A DNA stretch of 64,000 nucleotides. Source: Schleiferilactobacillus harbinensis DSM 16991. GTDB taxonomy: Bacteria > Bacillota > Bacilli > Lactobacillales > Lactobacillaceae. The stretch's first letter is position 1, and the number at the start of each line of letters is the position of its first letter. Both the position numbers and the translations under genes were made by a program. The stretch is taken from the NCBI RefSeq assembly GCF_000425885.1, contig NZ_AUEH01000014.1, forward strand, positions 1 through 64,000, given 5' to 3'. Of this stretch, positions 25,374 through 34,579 are shown piece by piece. The notes beneath the pieces were generated by a model. It ran no database searches. It saw only the letters and a program-made list of their open reading frames with translations, and was not told where the DNA came from.

Positions 25374-25913
25374 CTAAGCGCTCAAAACCCACCAGTGCAA
25401 AAACACCTGGGACAGACCGGGCGTGACCATCATCATGCGCGCCATCCAGGAATTCGCCAATGCATGCTGCATCCCGTCGATGGGAATCAGCGCGACAAAA
25501 TAAATGGCCATAAACACGGCCATGTATTGGCAAATAAAACCCAGCAGCATCCCGCCAACACTGTTCAAGGCATCGGTGACCGGCATAAATTGCATTGGCG
25601 TGAACCAAAGCATCACAATATGCACGATCAGCCAGCCAATCACGAAAATCAGCAGAAAAGCACAGGCGTTGTAATAAGGCTGATCCAAATCCAAACCGCT
25701 GGTTGTGGTGAAGAAAGCAAAGAAACTGTTCATAGTAGCGGACGGATACGGCACCCATAAATCAAGATGGGGACCGAGTGCCCGGTATCCCAAAAGGGCC
25801 GCGATCAGCGCAATAAAATAACCCACTGTATACATTCCTTGCAGGTAAATACCGCGCCGAGCACCGCCATAGATGCCGTATAACAGGATCAAGATAACTA
25901 CCAAACTCAACAT
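25374..25913 (-). CDS. CvpA-family membrane protein
   Basis: 179 residues from ATG 25913 (MLSLVVILILLYGIYGGARRG), the usual CvpA N-terminus. A GTG four codons upstream (25925) overlaps the zapA stop and is an alternative. About four membrane helices, with the conserved GARRG after the first helix. CvpA homologues are linked to colicin V production and to envelope homeostasis; the biochemical role is not settled. It lies between zapA and mutS2, as in most Firmicutes. Confidence 0.88.
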   Translation of the reverse strand: MLSLVVILILLYGIYGGARRGIYLQGMYTVGYFIALIAALLGYRALGPHLDLWVPYPSATMNSFFAFFTTTSGLDLDQPYYNACAFLLIFVIGWLIVHIVMLWFTPMQFMPVTDALNSVGGMLLGFICQYMAVFMAIYFVALIPIDGMQHALANSWMARMMMVTPGLSQVFLHWWVLSA

Positions 25914-25924
25914 GAAAACAGCCA

Positions 25925-26209
25925 CTACTCCTGGTCTTGGGGGTGCGCCGCGCTGCTGTCGGGGTCCGCCAAGCGGGCCTGCAGTGCTTTGACCTCTTCC
26001 TTCAATTTGATGGAATCTGAAATCGTATTAAAAGCCAATAAAATAGCCGCGTCCGTTTCCGTCAACTGCGGTGCCAGAGACTTGATCTGGTCCAGCTGGG
26101 TATTCAGGACTGCCGTTACGGTCGCCATGAACTCGTCGCTGCCGGGACCGACGATCGTATACGTCTTTTTGCCAATCGTTGCTTTGTAGCGTCGCTTATC
26201 GTCAGCCAC
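25925..26209 (-). CDS. zapA: Cell-division protein ZapA
   Basis: 94 residues. It has an N-terminal beta-hairpin region (RRYKATIGKKTYTIVGPG) and a C-terminal helical dimer/tetramer region with KLKEEVKALQARLAD. It bundles FtsZ filaments at the septum. The polar tail SSAAHPQDQE is short. It is directly upstream of cvpA with overlapping stop and start. Confidence 0.9.
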   Translation of the reverse strand: MADDKRRYKATIGKKTYTIVGPGSDEFMATVTAVLNTQLDQIKSLAPQLTETDAAILLAFNTISDSIKLKEEVKALQARLADPDSSAAHPQDQE

Positions 26210-26269
26210 AGGGAAACCTCCAATTTATCAATCACATTAGACACCAGTTTACCATAACTGCGGTATCAG

Positions 26270-26318
26270 CGAAAGAAATCGCGTGAACCAGGCAGCTGCT
26301 GCCCCCAGTCCACGCGAT
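26270..26318 (-). terminator. Terminator-like hairpin after yrzB
   Basis: ATCGCGTG (26278-26285) pairs with CACGCGAT (26311-26318), with an inner GGCAGC/GCTGCC helix; the minus strand continues TTTCTTTC. It would separate the yrzB unit from zapA, though the T-tract is interrupted. Confidence 0.55.
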
Positions 26319-26359
26319 CCCTTACCGTCTCTTAGCCAACTGATCGTTGGCCGTGCCGG

Positions 26360-26695
26360 TTATTCGTCGTCTTCATCGTCCTCGTTGTCGGCCATGAAGG
26401 TATTCAGCACTTCTTCGACCATGTCCCACTCGGCGTCATCCTCTATTGGGTACAGATCACCCGCAGTAGCATAGCCATCCTCGTCCGGAGTGAAAGAGAA
26501 CGCCTGAATCTCGATCTCTTCATCGGCCTTGGCCCCCGCCGGATAAAGCAAGACGTAAGACTTGCCGTAATCTTCAGAATCAAAGGTGAACAAGACTTCA
26601 AATAACTCTTCGTTCCCTTGATCGTCGACTAACGTGATTTGCCGTTGGTCATCAGCGAAACTATCGCCATTGTGAATGTGGTTTTTATCTGCCAT
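26360..26695 (-). CDS. DUF1292 (YrzB-like) protein
   Basis: 111 residues, strongly acidic. The DUF1292 core is visible as [19 protein letters not shown] then [12 protein letters not shown]. It ends with a run of Asp/Glu. The family is small and cytoplasmic with no known activity. It is the third gene of the conserved ireB-ruvX-yrzB set, which makes the identification firm while leaving function open. Confidence 0.9.
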   Translation of the reverse strand: MADKNHIHNGDSFADDQRQITLVDDQGNEELFEVLFTFDSEDYGKSYVLLYPAGAKADEEIEIQAFSFTPDEDGYATAGDLYPIEDDAEWDMVEEVLNTFMADNEDDEDDE

Positions 26696-26706
26696 GGTGT
26701 ACTCCT

Positions 26707-27147
26707 CTACTGTACCGACTTGGTCAACTTGCCGCCGGCATCCAAGTAGTTCTGTAAGATCAGAACTGCTGCGACTTTATCGACTACCTGCTTGCGTTTC
26801 TTCCGGGATGCATCTGCACCTTCAATCAGCATCCGGTTGGCTTCGACCGTAGTCAGGCGCTCGTCAATAAAATCGACGGGCAAATGAAACCGATCGGTCA
26901 AATACTGGCCATATGCTTTGGACTTCTTGGCCCGTTCACCGATGGAATTGTTCATGTTCTTCGGAAAGCCCAGAACAAACCCGGTGACTTCGTACTGATC
27001 GACCAGTTCGGCCACCCGGTCCAGCCCGAACTGATGCTGATGCTCGTCAATGGAAATAATTTCGACTCCCTGAGCTGTCCAGCCCAAGGGATCGCTGACG
27101 GCGACGCCGACAGTCTTTGATCCCACGTCTAAACCCATCAAGCGCAT
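26707..27147 (-). CDS. ruvX: Holliday-junction resolvase-like RNase RuvX (YqgF)
   Basis: 146 residues, RNase H-like fold. The N-terminal acidic motif is [16 protein letters not shown]; further motifs are [15 protein letters not shown] and [12 protein letters not shown], and the C-terminus has [10 protein letters not shown]. YqgF/RuvX proteins act on Holliday junctions in vitro and on 16S rRNA 5'-end maturation. The start overlaps the ireB stop as TAATG. Confidence 0.93.
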   Translation of the reverse strand: MRLMGLDVGSKTVGVAVSDPLGWTAQGVEIISIDEHQHQFGLDRVAELVDQYEVTGFVLGFPKNMNNSIGERAKKSKAYGQYLTDRFHLPVDFIDERLTTVEANRMLIEGADASRKKRKQVVDKVAAVLILQNYLDAGGKLTKSVQ

Positions 27148-27407
27148 TACTTCAGCTCTTGATGGAGATACGTGCGTACCAGTTCTTCGATGATTTCGTC
27201 GCGCTCATGTTTGCCAATGAGCGTCCGTGCATCGTTATAGCGGGGAATGTACGCCGGGTCGCCGGAAAGTAAATAACCAACGATCTGATTGATCGGGTTG
27301 TATCCCTTTTCTTCCAGCGCTTTGTAAACGGTTTGCAAGGTTTCCCGGACATTCTTGCTTTGATCCTCCGCGAAACTAAAATGCATTGTTTTATCGAGTG
27401 AACTCAT
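27147..27407 (-). CDS. ireB: IreB family regulatory phosphoprotein (DUF965)
   Basis: 86 residues, family length. It begins [12 protein letters not shown], whose Thr residue is the region phosphorylated by the PASTA kinase IreK in Enterococcus, where IreB lowers cephalosporin resistance. The rest contains [20 protein letters not shown], the family hallmark. It precedes ruvX and yrzB. The intergenic distance to alaS (111 nt) shows no clear terminator, so read-through from alaS is possible. Confidence 0.92.
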   Translation of the reverse strand: MSSLDKTMHFSFAEDQSKNVRETLQTVYKALEEKGYNPINQIVGYLLSGDPAYIPRYNDARTLIGKHERDEIIEELVRTYLHQELK

Positions 27408-27518
27408 AAGGCACCCCTCTTTTCGAAAACCTAGACCGGGCTAAACCCAATCATAAATCACCAACTATTCTAACGAATTGAGCATGAAAACACAACCTTC
27501 AGGCACTGGCCTAAATCA

Positions 27519-30182
27519 TCAAGCCTGGCCTAATGCCGCTTTGACAGCGGTTAACGCCTCATTAATTTTTTCTGGTTGTTTGCCGCCGGCTTGGGCCATG
27601 TCCGGTCGGCCACCGCCGCCACCGCCAACGATCGGCGCAATGGCTTTGATCAAATTGCCAGCTTTAACGCCCTGCTTTTGGGCTTTGTCATTGGCGGCGG
27701 CAATCAAGTTGGCTTTGCCGTTCGCAGCGGTCGCCAGGACCAGAACATCGGACGCATCCTTGCTCTTCCACTGATCCACCATTTGCCGCAGCGCATTCAT
27801 ACCGTCAACCTTCACTTGGGCCGTAATCACTTGCAGACCATTGATGGTTTCGGCACTGTCGAAAACAGAATTGGCCTGCGCCGCTGCCATCTTCGCCTGG
27901 AGCGCCGTCAGCTCTTTGTCGGTGCGCTTCAAGTCCTTTTGCAACTGACTAACCCGTTCCGGGGTATCCTGGACTTGATTGGCCTTGACGATTTGAGCCG
28001 TCTGATTCAGGAGCTGCATCTGCTGATCGACGTAAGCCACGGCGGCTTTCGACGTGACTGCTTCGATCCGCCGTACACCGGCCCCAATTGCAGATTCGGA
28101 CGTGATCTTGAACAAACCGATCTCGGCAGTATTCTTGACATGCGTGCCGCCGCACAATTCAATCGACCAGTCGCCGATATTCACGACCCGTACCCGGTCA
28201 CCGTATTTATCGGTGAACAGCGCAATGGCACCCATCTTCTGGGCAGTAGCCAGATCCGTGACTGTCGTCTTGACCGGAATTTCAGCATAAATCTTAGCGT
28301 TCACTGTATCTTCCAGCTGCTGCAATTCTGCCGGGGTGACTTGGCCTTGATGATTGAAATCAAAGCGTAGGTAATCGGGTTCCACTAGGGATCCTGCTTG
28401 ATGCGTGTGGGCCCCCAGAACTTCCCGCAACGCTTGGTCCAGCAAATGGGTCGCCGTATGGTTCTTGCGCACCGCCAAGCGGAACGTCCGATTTACTTTC
28501 AGCGTATACGTCTGGTGTGCTTCAAGATTGCCCAAAACGTCAACGAAGTGAATGTTTTGACCATTCGGCGCGTGCTGTACATCAGTGACCTTGGCCACTG
28601 CGTTGCCATCCGCGTCTTCAATGGTCCCGTGATCGGCCACTTGGCCGCCCATTTCGGCGTAGAACGGGGTCTTATCGAATAACAGTTCCGCTTTGCCGCT
28701 GGTGACGGCGTCGACTTCCTTGTCGATTGACTGGTCGCCATCAGTCGTCTTGACAATCAGGTGGGTCAGTGTGGCGCCGGTGGTCGTCAATTCATCGTAC
28801 CCGGTGAACTCGCTCTCGTCCTTAATATCCATCAAGAGCTTGTTCTGGGAACCCATGGAATTAACGTCTTTCCGCGCCGAGCGAGCCCGATCCTTCTGGG
28901 CCTGCATGGCGGCCTTAAAGCCTTTCATGTCCACGGACAGGCCTTCATCCGCCGCGGACTCCACAGTCAGTTCCACTGGGAAGCCATAGGTATCAAACAG
29001 CTTGAAGGCATCGGCGCCGGGGAAGACTTTTTCACCAGCCTTTTGCAGGTCCGCAATGCGGCCGTCCAGAATATCTAAGCCGTCATTCAGCGTCGCCTGG
29101 AACCGCTCCTCTTCACCCTTGATGATGTGGGCGATGAAGTCCTTTTGGGCCAGAGGCTCCGGATAGTAGCTCTTCATGATCTCACCCACGACCGGCACCA
29201 GCTGGTACAGGAACGGCTTGTCGATGCCCAGTTTCTTGCCGTTCAAGACAGCCCGGCGAATCAACCGGCGTAACACATAGCCGCGGCCTTCATTGGATGG
29301 CATCGCGCCATCGCCGATGGCAAAGGTGACTGCCCGGGCGTGATCCGCGATGATTTTGAAGCTGACGTCGTGGTTGTTGTCCACGCCGTACTTTTTACCG
29401 CTGAGCGTTTCCGCTTCACGGATCATCGGCATGAACAGATCCGTCTCGAAGTTTGTCGGCGCATCCTGGAAAATCGATACGACCCGTTCCAGACCCATGC
29501 CGGTATCGATGTTTTTATGGGGCTGTTCAACATAGCGGCCATCGGGCAGATGGTTGAATTCAGAAAAGACAATGTTCCAAATCTCCAAATAGCGTTCGTT
29601 CTCACCACCGGGATAATTTTCTGGATCGTCTTCCGCGACATTGTTGTAGTGCTGACCGCGGTCGTAGAAAATTTCGGAGTCCGGACCGCTGGGGCCGCCG
29701 CCGATATCCCAGAAGTTATCTTCGGCCAAAACCAAATGATCTTTCTTGACGCCGGCCTCCTGCCATAATTTGTAAGTTTCTGTATCCTTCGGGTACACCG
29801 TCATGTACAGCCGATCCGGTTCAAAGCCAAACCATTTCGGATCCGTCAGCAGTTCCCAAGCCCAGGGAATGACTTCTTTTTTGAAATAATCGCCGACGGA
29901 GAAGTTTCCCAGCATTTCAAAGAATGTCTGGTGCCGGGCGGTTTTCCCAACATTCTCAATATCATTCGTGCGGATACTCTTCTGGGCGTTGGTGATTCGC
30001 GGATTCTTCGGGATCACGGTCCCGTCGAAATACTTCTTCAACGTGGCGACCCCGGAATTGATCCATAATAGCGTCGGGTCGTCCTTCGGGATCAGCGACG
30101 CAGAGGGCTCTACGTCGTGCCCCTTGGATTGCCAAAAGTCCAGGAACGTTTGCCGTACTTGGGCACTGCTCATTTCTTTCAT
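27519..30182 (-). CDS. alaS: Alanyl-tRNA synthetase
   Basis: 887 residues. The class II catalytic domain is N-terminal (residues 1-250, with ARHQTFFEMLGNFSVGDYF). The editing domain has HTATHLLDQAL and the C-terminal CGGTH motif. The C-Ala domain with the glycine run VGGGGGGRPDMAQAGG is at the end. It charges tRNA-Ala and clears Ser/Gly mischarged tRNA. I chose ATG 30182 (MKEMSSAQVRQTF): the frame upstream is the T-box leader, and AGAGG lies 10 nt before it. Expression is controlled by that T-box. Confidence 0.97.
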   Translation of the reverse strand: MKEMSSAQVRQTFLDFWQSKGHDVEPSASLIPKDDPTLLWINSGVATLKKYFDGTVIPKNPRITNAQKSIRTNDIENVGKTARHQTFFEMLGNFSVGDYFKKEVIPWAWELLTDPKWFGFEPDRLYMTVYPKDTETYKLWQEAGVKKDHLVLAEDNFWDIGGGPSGPDSEIFYDRGQHYNNVAEDDPENYPGGENERYLEIWNIVFSEFNHLPDGRYVEQPHKNIDTGMGLERVVSIFQDAPTNFETDLFMPMIREAETLSGKKYGVDNNHDVSFKIIADHARAVTFAIGDGAMPSNEGRGYVLRRLIRRAVLNGKKLGIDKPFLYQLVPVVGEIMKSYYPEPLAQKDFIAHIIKGEEERFQATLNDGLDILDGRIADLQKAGEKVFPGADAFKLFDTYGFPVELTVESAADEGLSVDMKGFKAAMQAQKDRARSARKDVNSMGSQNKLLMDIKDESEFTGYDELTTTGATLTHLIVKTTDGDQSIDKEVDAVTSGKAELLFDKTPFYAEMGGQVADHGTIEDADGNAVAKVTDVQHAPNGQNIHFVDVLGNLEAHQTYTLKVNRTFRLAVRKNHTATHLLDQALREVLGAHTHQAGSLVEPDYLRFDFNHQGQVTPAELQQLEDTVNAKIYAEIPVKTTVTDLATAQKMGAIALFTDKYGDRVRVVNIGDWSIELCGGTHVKNTAEIGLFKITSESAIGAGVRRIEAVTSKAAVAYVDQQMQLLNQTAQIVKANQVQDTPERVSQLQKDLKRTDKELTALQAKMAAAQANSVFDSAETINGLQVITAQVKVDGMNALRQMVDQWKSKDASDVLVLATAANGKANLIAAANDKAQKQGVKAGNLIKAIAPIVGGGGGGRPDMAQAGGKQPEKINEALTAVKAALGQA

Positions 30183-30208
30183 CAGTTGACTGCCTCTTTC
30201 TTGCCGGT

Positions 30209-30403
30209 AAAAAAACATCATCGCATTCAAGGGCGCTTGCACGCGGTACCACCTTGATTGCAATGATGTTTATCATTACCACTTTGATTGATTAAATTAG
30301 TGATCGGTGACGATCAGCGGGTAGCACAGACCGTTCCGCGGCACCCCTCGCACCAGCCGGGGCTTCTCTGCAGCAGCGGGACACGGTCTGTATGTCCCAA
30401 ACA
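30209..30403 (-). promoter_or_regulatory. T-box riboswitch controlling alaS
   Basis: Minus-strand leader. The T-box sequence AAGGTGGTACCGCG (30242-30255) is intact. Downstream, a long terminator stem pairs 30252-30270 with 30214-30232 and is followed by TTTTTTT. Stem I has a 9-bp base, 30326-30334 with 30383-30391. In the specifier region (about 30335-30345) the minus strand reads TGCCGCGG, so GCC is the likely alanine specifier. Uncharged tRNA-Ala would stabilise the antiterminator and allow alaS transcription. Confidence 0.92.
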
Positions 30404-30409
30404 AATTTG

Positions 30410-30418
30410 AGTATACCA
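30410..30418 (-). promoter_or_regulatory. Extended -10 promoter of the alaS leader
   Basis: TGGTATACT on the minus strand, placing the transcript start near 30403. The same TGGTATA-type element precedes murI and ytoI. Confidence 0.6.
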
Positions 30419-30443
30419 CGGGAAAAAGCCCCGTGCAACGCTG

Positions 30444-31142
30444 TTATGCCGTCTGCTTGCTGGTTTGCAGCTGGCGGACGTCTTGCGCTTCCTCAAACTT
30501 ATCGGTGATGATGGCGACGACTTTTGGCGCCCGGAACAGCGCCCGCATCTGCCACGGATCGTTGACAGTCCAGATCCGTTCCGGCAGCTGGCTGGGCGTT
30601 TCCATCTTTTCCAAATGCAAGGCCGATAAAATATTTTGAACCGGTGCGACTTTCTCCGGGGTCGCTTCTTTGGCCAGCAGTGCCACAGGTTGTTCAGGGG
30701 CGATTTCGTGCAGCGCGACTAGACTATCCGGGTTAAACGACGAGTAGACGACCTCGTCGGTCCGCCCAGCTGTCGCGACTGCCCGCTGGGTCTCGGCTTC
30801 AATGCCAGGGTAGCGAACTTTGCCGGTCTTAAATTCAATGTTGATTTGGCCGTGCCAATTGCCCAGCGCATCCAGAAACTGGGCCAAGGTAGGAATCGAT
30901 TCCCCGTTAGCTTGATGCCACGACTGCAGCTCAGCCAAGGTCATGTCTTTCACATAGCCGCTGCCATCGGTCGTGCGATCGATAGTTTCATCATGGATAA
31001 TGACTAAGTGGCCGTCACTAGTGCGCTGTACATCAGTTTCAATACCGTCAATGTGGTGGGCACAGACATACTGGAAACCCTGAAGACTGTTTTCTGCGAA
31101 GCGGGCGGGATAACCGCGGTGACCAAAAATCAATGTTTGCAT
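30444..31142 (-). CDS. Glycerophosphodiester phosphodiesterase
   Basis: 232 residues. GDPD-domain protein with FGHRGYPARFAENSLQGF at the N-terminus (catalytic His and Glu), GIETDVQRTSDGHLVIIHD (metal site) and NIEFKTG. It hydrolyses glycerophosphodiesters to glycerol-3-phosphate and an alcohol; with no signal peptide it is cytoplasmic. Start at 31142: GGAG lies 10 nt upstream and HRG is correctly near the N-terminus; ten extra codons upstream are not supported. Confidence 0.92.
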   Translation of the reverse strand: MQTLIFGHRGYPARFAENSLQGFQYVCAHHIDGIETDVQRTSDGHLVIIHDETIDRTTDGSGYVKDMTLAELQSWHQANGESIPTLAQFLDALGNWHGQINIEFKTGKVRYPGIEAETQRAVATAGRTDEVVYSSFNPDSLVALHEIAPEQPVALLAKEATPEKVAPVQNILSALHLEKMETPSQLPERIWTVNDPWQMRALFRAPKVVAIITDKFEEAQDVRQLQTSKQTA

Positions 31143-31179
31143 AAAGAAATAACTCCTCTTAGAAATGACCATAGCCTTG

Positions 31180-31247
31180 AAAAATCAGCAACCTTCGATT
31201 TCACAGAGTACGATACTCCTTTTTTGTCACGTTGACGACTGATTTTT
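31180..31247 (-). terminator. Possible terminator between the 31265 gene and the phosphodiesterase gene
   Basis: AAAAATCAG (31180-31188) and CTGATTTTT (31239-31247) are perfect 9-bp complements with a long loop of about 50 nt; the minus strand ends in T residues. The long loop makes it weak. Confidence 0.3.
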
Positions 31248-31264
31248 GTCAAAAAGTGGTAAAG

Positions 31265-32269
31265 CTACCGGTCATCGTCGTCAAACGAGACCCGGATCAC
31301 CTGATGATAGACTTGCTGGGGCAAAGGCAGATCGCCAAAACCGGGCAGCCGGCCGCTGTCATAGAAGGCCGAAAACGGCAGTTGTGCTTCCACTTTTTTC
31401 TGCCCGCCAGAGACTGGCCAACCGCCTCGCCAGGTCAGCGAATCCGTGGTCATCTCCGCTGTGTATTGACGTGCACTGAAGCGAATGCCGAAGCGGTTGG
31501 GAATCACCGGCGGCAGGTCGGTCAGCCCCTGAGCGCCCCATGGGAACAGCGTTGTTTGACCGCCGCTGACCACGTATTCGTACTCATCTGGGGCCAAGAC
31601 AGAAAATCCCTGACGCGCCAAGGTCTGGGTCAAAACCATGGGCGGCAGTGCCTCCGCGACGCGCAGCTGATATTCACCCAGCACGGCGGTGGGCACGAAA
31701 TAAATACTCATTTCCGGGGTGACGATCGCCCGGGGGGCTTGGCGCAACTGGCTGCCCACAGTTTGGCGGATCTTCTTAAACGTCACGACATCCCCTGAAA
31801 AATCATCAGTCCCGGGCGTGTAAAGCCCGACACTGCGCTGATCAATGGGCAAAGGCTGCTGAGCCACGAGCAGCGGCGGAATGTCCGCTGTCCGCGGAGC
31901 GGTGGTAAAATCAGTCAAATACCGCTCCCGCTGGCCATTGGTGGTCAACGCCATGGCCGGTAAATCCGGATGTTCCAAGACTGCACTGCCGTCATCCCAT
32001 AACTGGGGCGTCAGCACTTCTTGCCCGGTCACCTGATAGCCTAGCTGAGCCTGGAGCTGACCGGGCACAAAGATGTAACGCTGGCCGGCAATCATCACCG
32101 TTTGGGAGGCAAAGTTTTTCCCCTGAACGGTGATGCACACCGGCGCGATTTCAGTCGTGGGCAGCAGCGGATTGACGAAGTACCGCAGGATTTGAGTAAA
32201 CAGCAAATGCTGTTGTTCCCCCGTTAACTGCTCCCAGGTCGGCCGATTCAACTGCTGAGGATTCATCAT
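31265..32269 (-). CDS. Unrecognised protein co-translated with a DEAD-box helicase
   Basis: 334 residues, predicted soluble, with no signal peptide or membrane segment and no motif I can name. It has a mixed composition, Gln- and Pro-rich, with many beta-type segments (YIFVPGQLQAQLGYQV, RAIVTPEMSIYFVP) and an acidic-basic end SFDDDDR. Its ATG overlaps the helicase stop (AAATGATG), so translation is coupled and a role linked to RNA handling is possible. That link is inference from position only. Confidence 0.75.
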   Translation of the reverse strand: MMNPQQLNRPTWEQLTGEQQHLLFTQILRYFVNPLLPTTEIAPVCITVQGKNFASQTVMIAGQRYIFVPGQLQAQLGYQVTGQEVLTPQLWDDGSAVLEHPDLPAMALTTNGQRERYLTDFTTAPRTADIPPLLVAQQPLPIDQRSVGLYTPGTDDFSGDVVTFKKIRQTVGSQLRQAPRAIVTPEMSIYFVPTAVLGEYQLRVAEALPPMVLTQTLARQGFSVLAPDEYEYVVSGGQTTLFPWGAQGLTDLPPVIPNRFGIRFSARQYTAEMTTDSLTWRGGWPVSGGQKKVEAQLPFSAFYDSGRLPGFGDLPLPQQVYHQVIRVSFDDDDR

Positions 32270-33585
32270 TTGCGCCGCTGCTCCCTTCGTGCGATCTTCC
32301 GTTTCCGCCGGGCATCCACTTTGATTGCCTTGCGGATCTTATTCTTATATCCGGGCATGCGCTTCTTCTTTTCCTTGGCCACCATGCCCTTGATACTGGG
32401 GTCAATGGCCTGGGCGACACCCTGCCGATCCCGGCGGCGGTTGCGGTCATTAGCCGCCACCAGTTCGCCGTCCTTCAATTCTTCCGGTACGAAACTGATG
32501 CCTAAGCCTTCGATTTGGGCCACTTGCTGTTCCTGCTCCGGATCATAAAGAGAAATGGCGGTACCTGCCAAGCCGTTTCGGCCGGTCCGGCCCACGCGAT
32601 GGATAAAGAATTCCGGGTCCTTGGGGAAGTCATCGTTGATCACCAGCGATACGCCCGGAACATCGATTCCCCGGGCCGCCAAATCAGTGGCGACAACATA
32701 CTGATACTGCAAGTCGCGGACTTCCTTCATTGTCCGCCGTCGTTCCCGCGGGGGAATATCCCCATGGATCTTAGCGACTTTCAATCCCTGTTTTTGCAGA
32801 TAATCATAGAGTTCATCGACCCGCTCTTTCGTGTTGGCAAAAACCAGCGCCAAAAACGGTTGGCCGATATGCAATAAGGTATTGATGATCCGGTTGTGAT
32901 CCCGGCCCTTGGTGGCCAGCAGGATATTCTTGATGGTTGGGGAAATCACTGACTTTAAGGCCACCCGCACCATCTCCGGACTGTGCATGTACTTGCGCAA
33001 AAACGGCTGCAGCTTTTCTGGAATCGTCGCCGAGAAAACCAGCATCTGTAATTTGGTCGGCATCGCCGAGGCGATATGGTCGATATCGGTCAAAAAGCCC
33101 ATGTCCAGAGACATGTCGGCCTCATCGACAACAAAATACTGCGTGGTCTGCACCTGCAGCACATGACTGGTCACGAGATCTGCCAACCGGCCGGGGGTCC
33201 CGATAACCAGCTGGGGCTGGCGGTGTTCGATTTTCTCCACCAGCCGCTCCTTATCGGTACCGCCCACAGCGAGCAAAATTCGGGTTTGGGGCTCCTGGCG
33301 GCTGACGAGTTGTTCCGCCGCGTCCTTCAGCTGCTCCGCCAATTCCCGACTCGGGGCGGTGATGACCGCCTGAACGGTGTGTTCCGCCGTTTGAATACCA
33401 GCCAGAATTGGTAACAGGAAAGCATGGGTCTTGCCGCTGCCGGTCTCTGCTTGACCCACGACATCCTTGCCCGCCAGGATGGGCGGTAAAAGTGCCTCTT
33501 GGGCATCCGTCGGCGTGGTGAAGTGAATCGCGGTCAGTGCCTGATTTAAGAAATCAGGGAAATTATATTGAGCGAATGTGCTCAT
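32266..33585 (-). CDS. DEAD-box ATP-dependent RNA helicase
   Basis: 439 residues with the full set of motifs: AQAETGSGKTHAF (motif I), PSRELAEQL (Ia), GTPGRL (Ib), VVDEAD (II), SAT (III), VFANTKERVDELYDYL (IV), ATDLAARGIDVPGV (V) and HRVGRTGRNG (VI). The C-terminal 60 residues are highly basic (KKKRMPGYKNKIRK, RRKRKIARREQRRK), an RNA-binding tail as in CshB-type cold-shock helicases. It likely acts in ribosome assembly or mRNA turnover. Good AGGAG site before the ATG. Confidence 0.93.
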   Translation of the reverse strand: MSTFAQYNFPDFLNQALTAIHFTTPTDAQEALLPPILAGKDVVGQAETGSGKTHAFLLPILAGIQTAEHTVQAVITAPSRELAEQLKDAAEQLVSRQEPQTRILLAVGGTDKERLVEKIEHRQPQLVIGTPGRLADLVTSHVLQVQTTQYFVVDEADMSLDMGFLTDIDHIASAMPTKLQMLVFSATIPEKLQPFLRKYMHSPEMVRVALKSVISPTIKNILLATKGRDHNRIINTLLHIGQPFLALVFANTKERVDELYDYLQKQGLKVAKIHGDIPPRERRRTMKEVRDLQYQYVVATDLAARGIDVPGVSLVINDDFPKDPEFFIHRVGRTGRNGLAGTAISLYDPEQEQQVAQIEGLGISFVPEELKDGELVAANDRNRRRDRQGVAQAIDPSIKGMVAKEKKKRMPGYKNKIRKAIKVDARRKRKIARREQRRK

Positions 33586-33616
33586 CTAGTGAAAACTCCT
33601 CTCCAGACCCGAGCGT

Positions 33617-34579
33617 TTAGTCGTGCCAAGCGGCCACGAGGGTCTGCAACTGCTGAATCATGGTGTCGATTTCTGCCTGGTCTTTGGCCTTGGCCCCGCT
33701 GGCCAGCGGATGACCGCCGCCGTCGTGGGCTTTAGCCAATTCATTGATCACCGGTCCTTTAGAACGCAAATGTACGCGATAGGGTCCAGCGGGGTTTTCC
33801 ACGAACTCCAACCACGCCTTGACGTCCCGCAGGCGGCCAGGGGTGGAGACGGCGGCCGAGGCATCATCATTGCTGATACCTAATTCCTTTAACGCCGCCT
33901 GGGGAATGATCACCCAGGCTGCCCCGTGGTCATCCACCTGCAAATGGTTGAACACATAGCTCTGCAGCCTGGCCTGGCCTAAATTAATTTCGTTCATCCG
34001 CTGGGAAACATCTGCCGGGGAAAAGTCATAGGTCACGAGTTCACTGACCGCTCGGAATGTCTTGCTCGTGGTTGCCGGATATAAGAAGCGGCCGGTATCG
34101 CCGACGATGCCGGCGTAGAGCAGCCGGGCAGCGGCGCCGTTCAACTTGAGCAGGCCGTGGCCGGCGTGGAACAAATCCACAATGATTTCCGAACAGCTGG
34201 ACGCATCAACGTCCACATAAGTGATATCCCCGTAAGGATCATCATTGGGATGGTGATCGATCTTAATCAAGGCTTTCCCAGTGCTGAAGCGCTGATCGCA
34301 GATTCGGGGGGTATTGGCAGTGTCAGTCACGATCACCAGAGCGTTTTGATACACGTCATCGGCCACCGTATCCATCGTGTTCAGCCAGCCCAGATTGCCA
34401 ATATCCGCACCCACGGCATAGACTTTTTTTTCTGGGAAGGACAGCTTCAGCATCTCCGCCAGACCGCCCTGGGACCCGATCGCGTCGGGGTCCGGATGCT
34501 CGTGGCGATGAATGATGATCGTATCGTACGCTTGGATCGTCTTGATAATTTCCGTCAATCTTGCTTCATTAACAGCCAT
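33617..34579 (-). CDS. nrnA: DHH/DHHA1 phosphoesterase NrnA-like (oligoribonuclease/pAp phosphatase)
   Basis: 320 residues. The DHH domain has IIHRHEHPDPDAIGSQGG (residues 21-38) and KIDHHPNDDPYGD (about 108-120). The DHHA1 domain ends in AHDGGGHPLASGAKAKD. Family members degrade 2-5-nt RNAs to mononucleotides and dephosphorylate 3',5'-pAp; some also cleave pApA, the product of c-di-AMP breakdown. The ATG follows the ytoI stop directly, so the two genes form one unit. Substrate range is known for the family, not shown here. Confidence 0.93.
   Translation of the reverse strand: MAVNEARLTEIIKTIQAYDTIIIHRHEHPDPDAIGSQGGLAEMLKLSFPEKKVYAVGADIGNLGWLNTMDTVADDVYQNALVIVTDTANTPRICDQRFSTGKALIKIDHHPNDDPYGDITYVDVDASSCSEIIVDLFHAGHGLLKLNGAAARLLYAGIVGDTGRFLYPATTSKTFRAVSELVTYDFSPADVSQRMNEINLGQARLQSYVFNHLQVDDHGAAWVIIPQAALKELGISNDDASAAVSTPGRLRDVKAWLEFVENPAGPYRVHLRSKGPVINELAKAHDGGGHPLASGAKAKDQAEIDTMIQQLQTLVAAWHD

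Noticed and set aside
30417-30441. CACGGG/CCCGTG hairpin between the phosphodiesterase gene and alaS promoter
   Set aside because: The T residues lie in the loop and not after the stem, so it does not look like a terminator; it may simply overlap the promoter.
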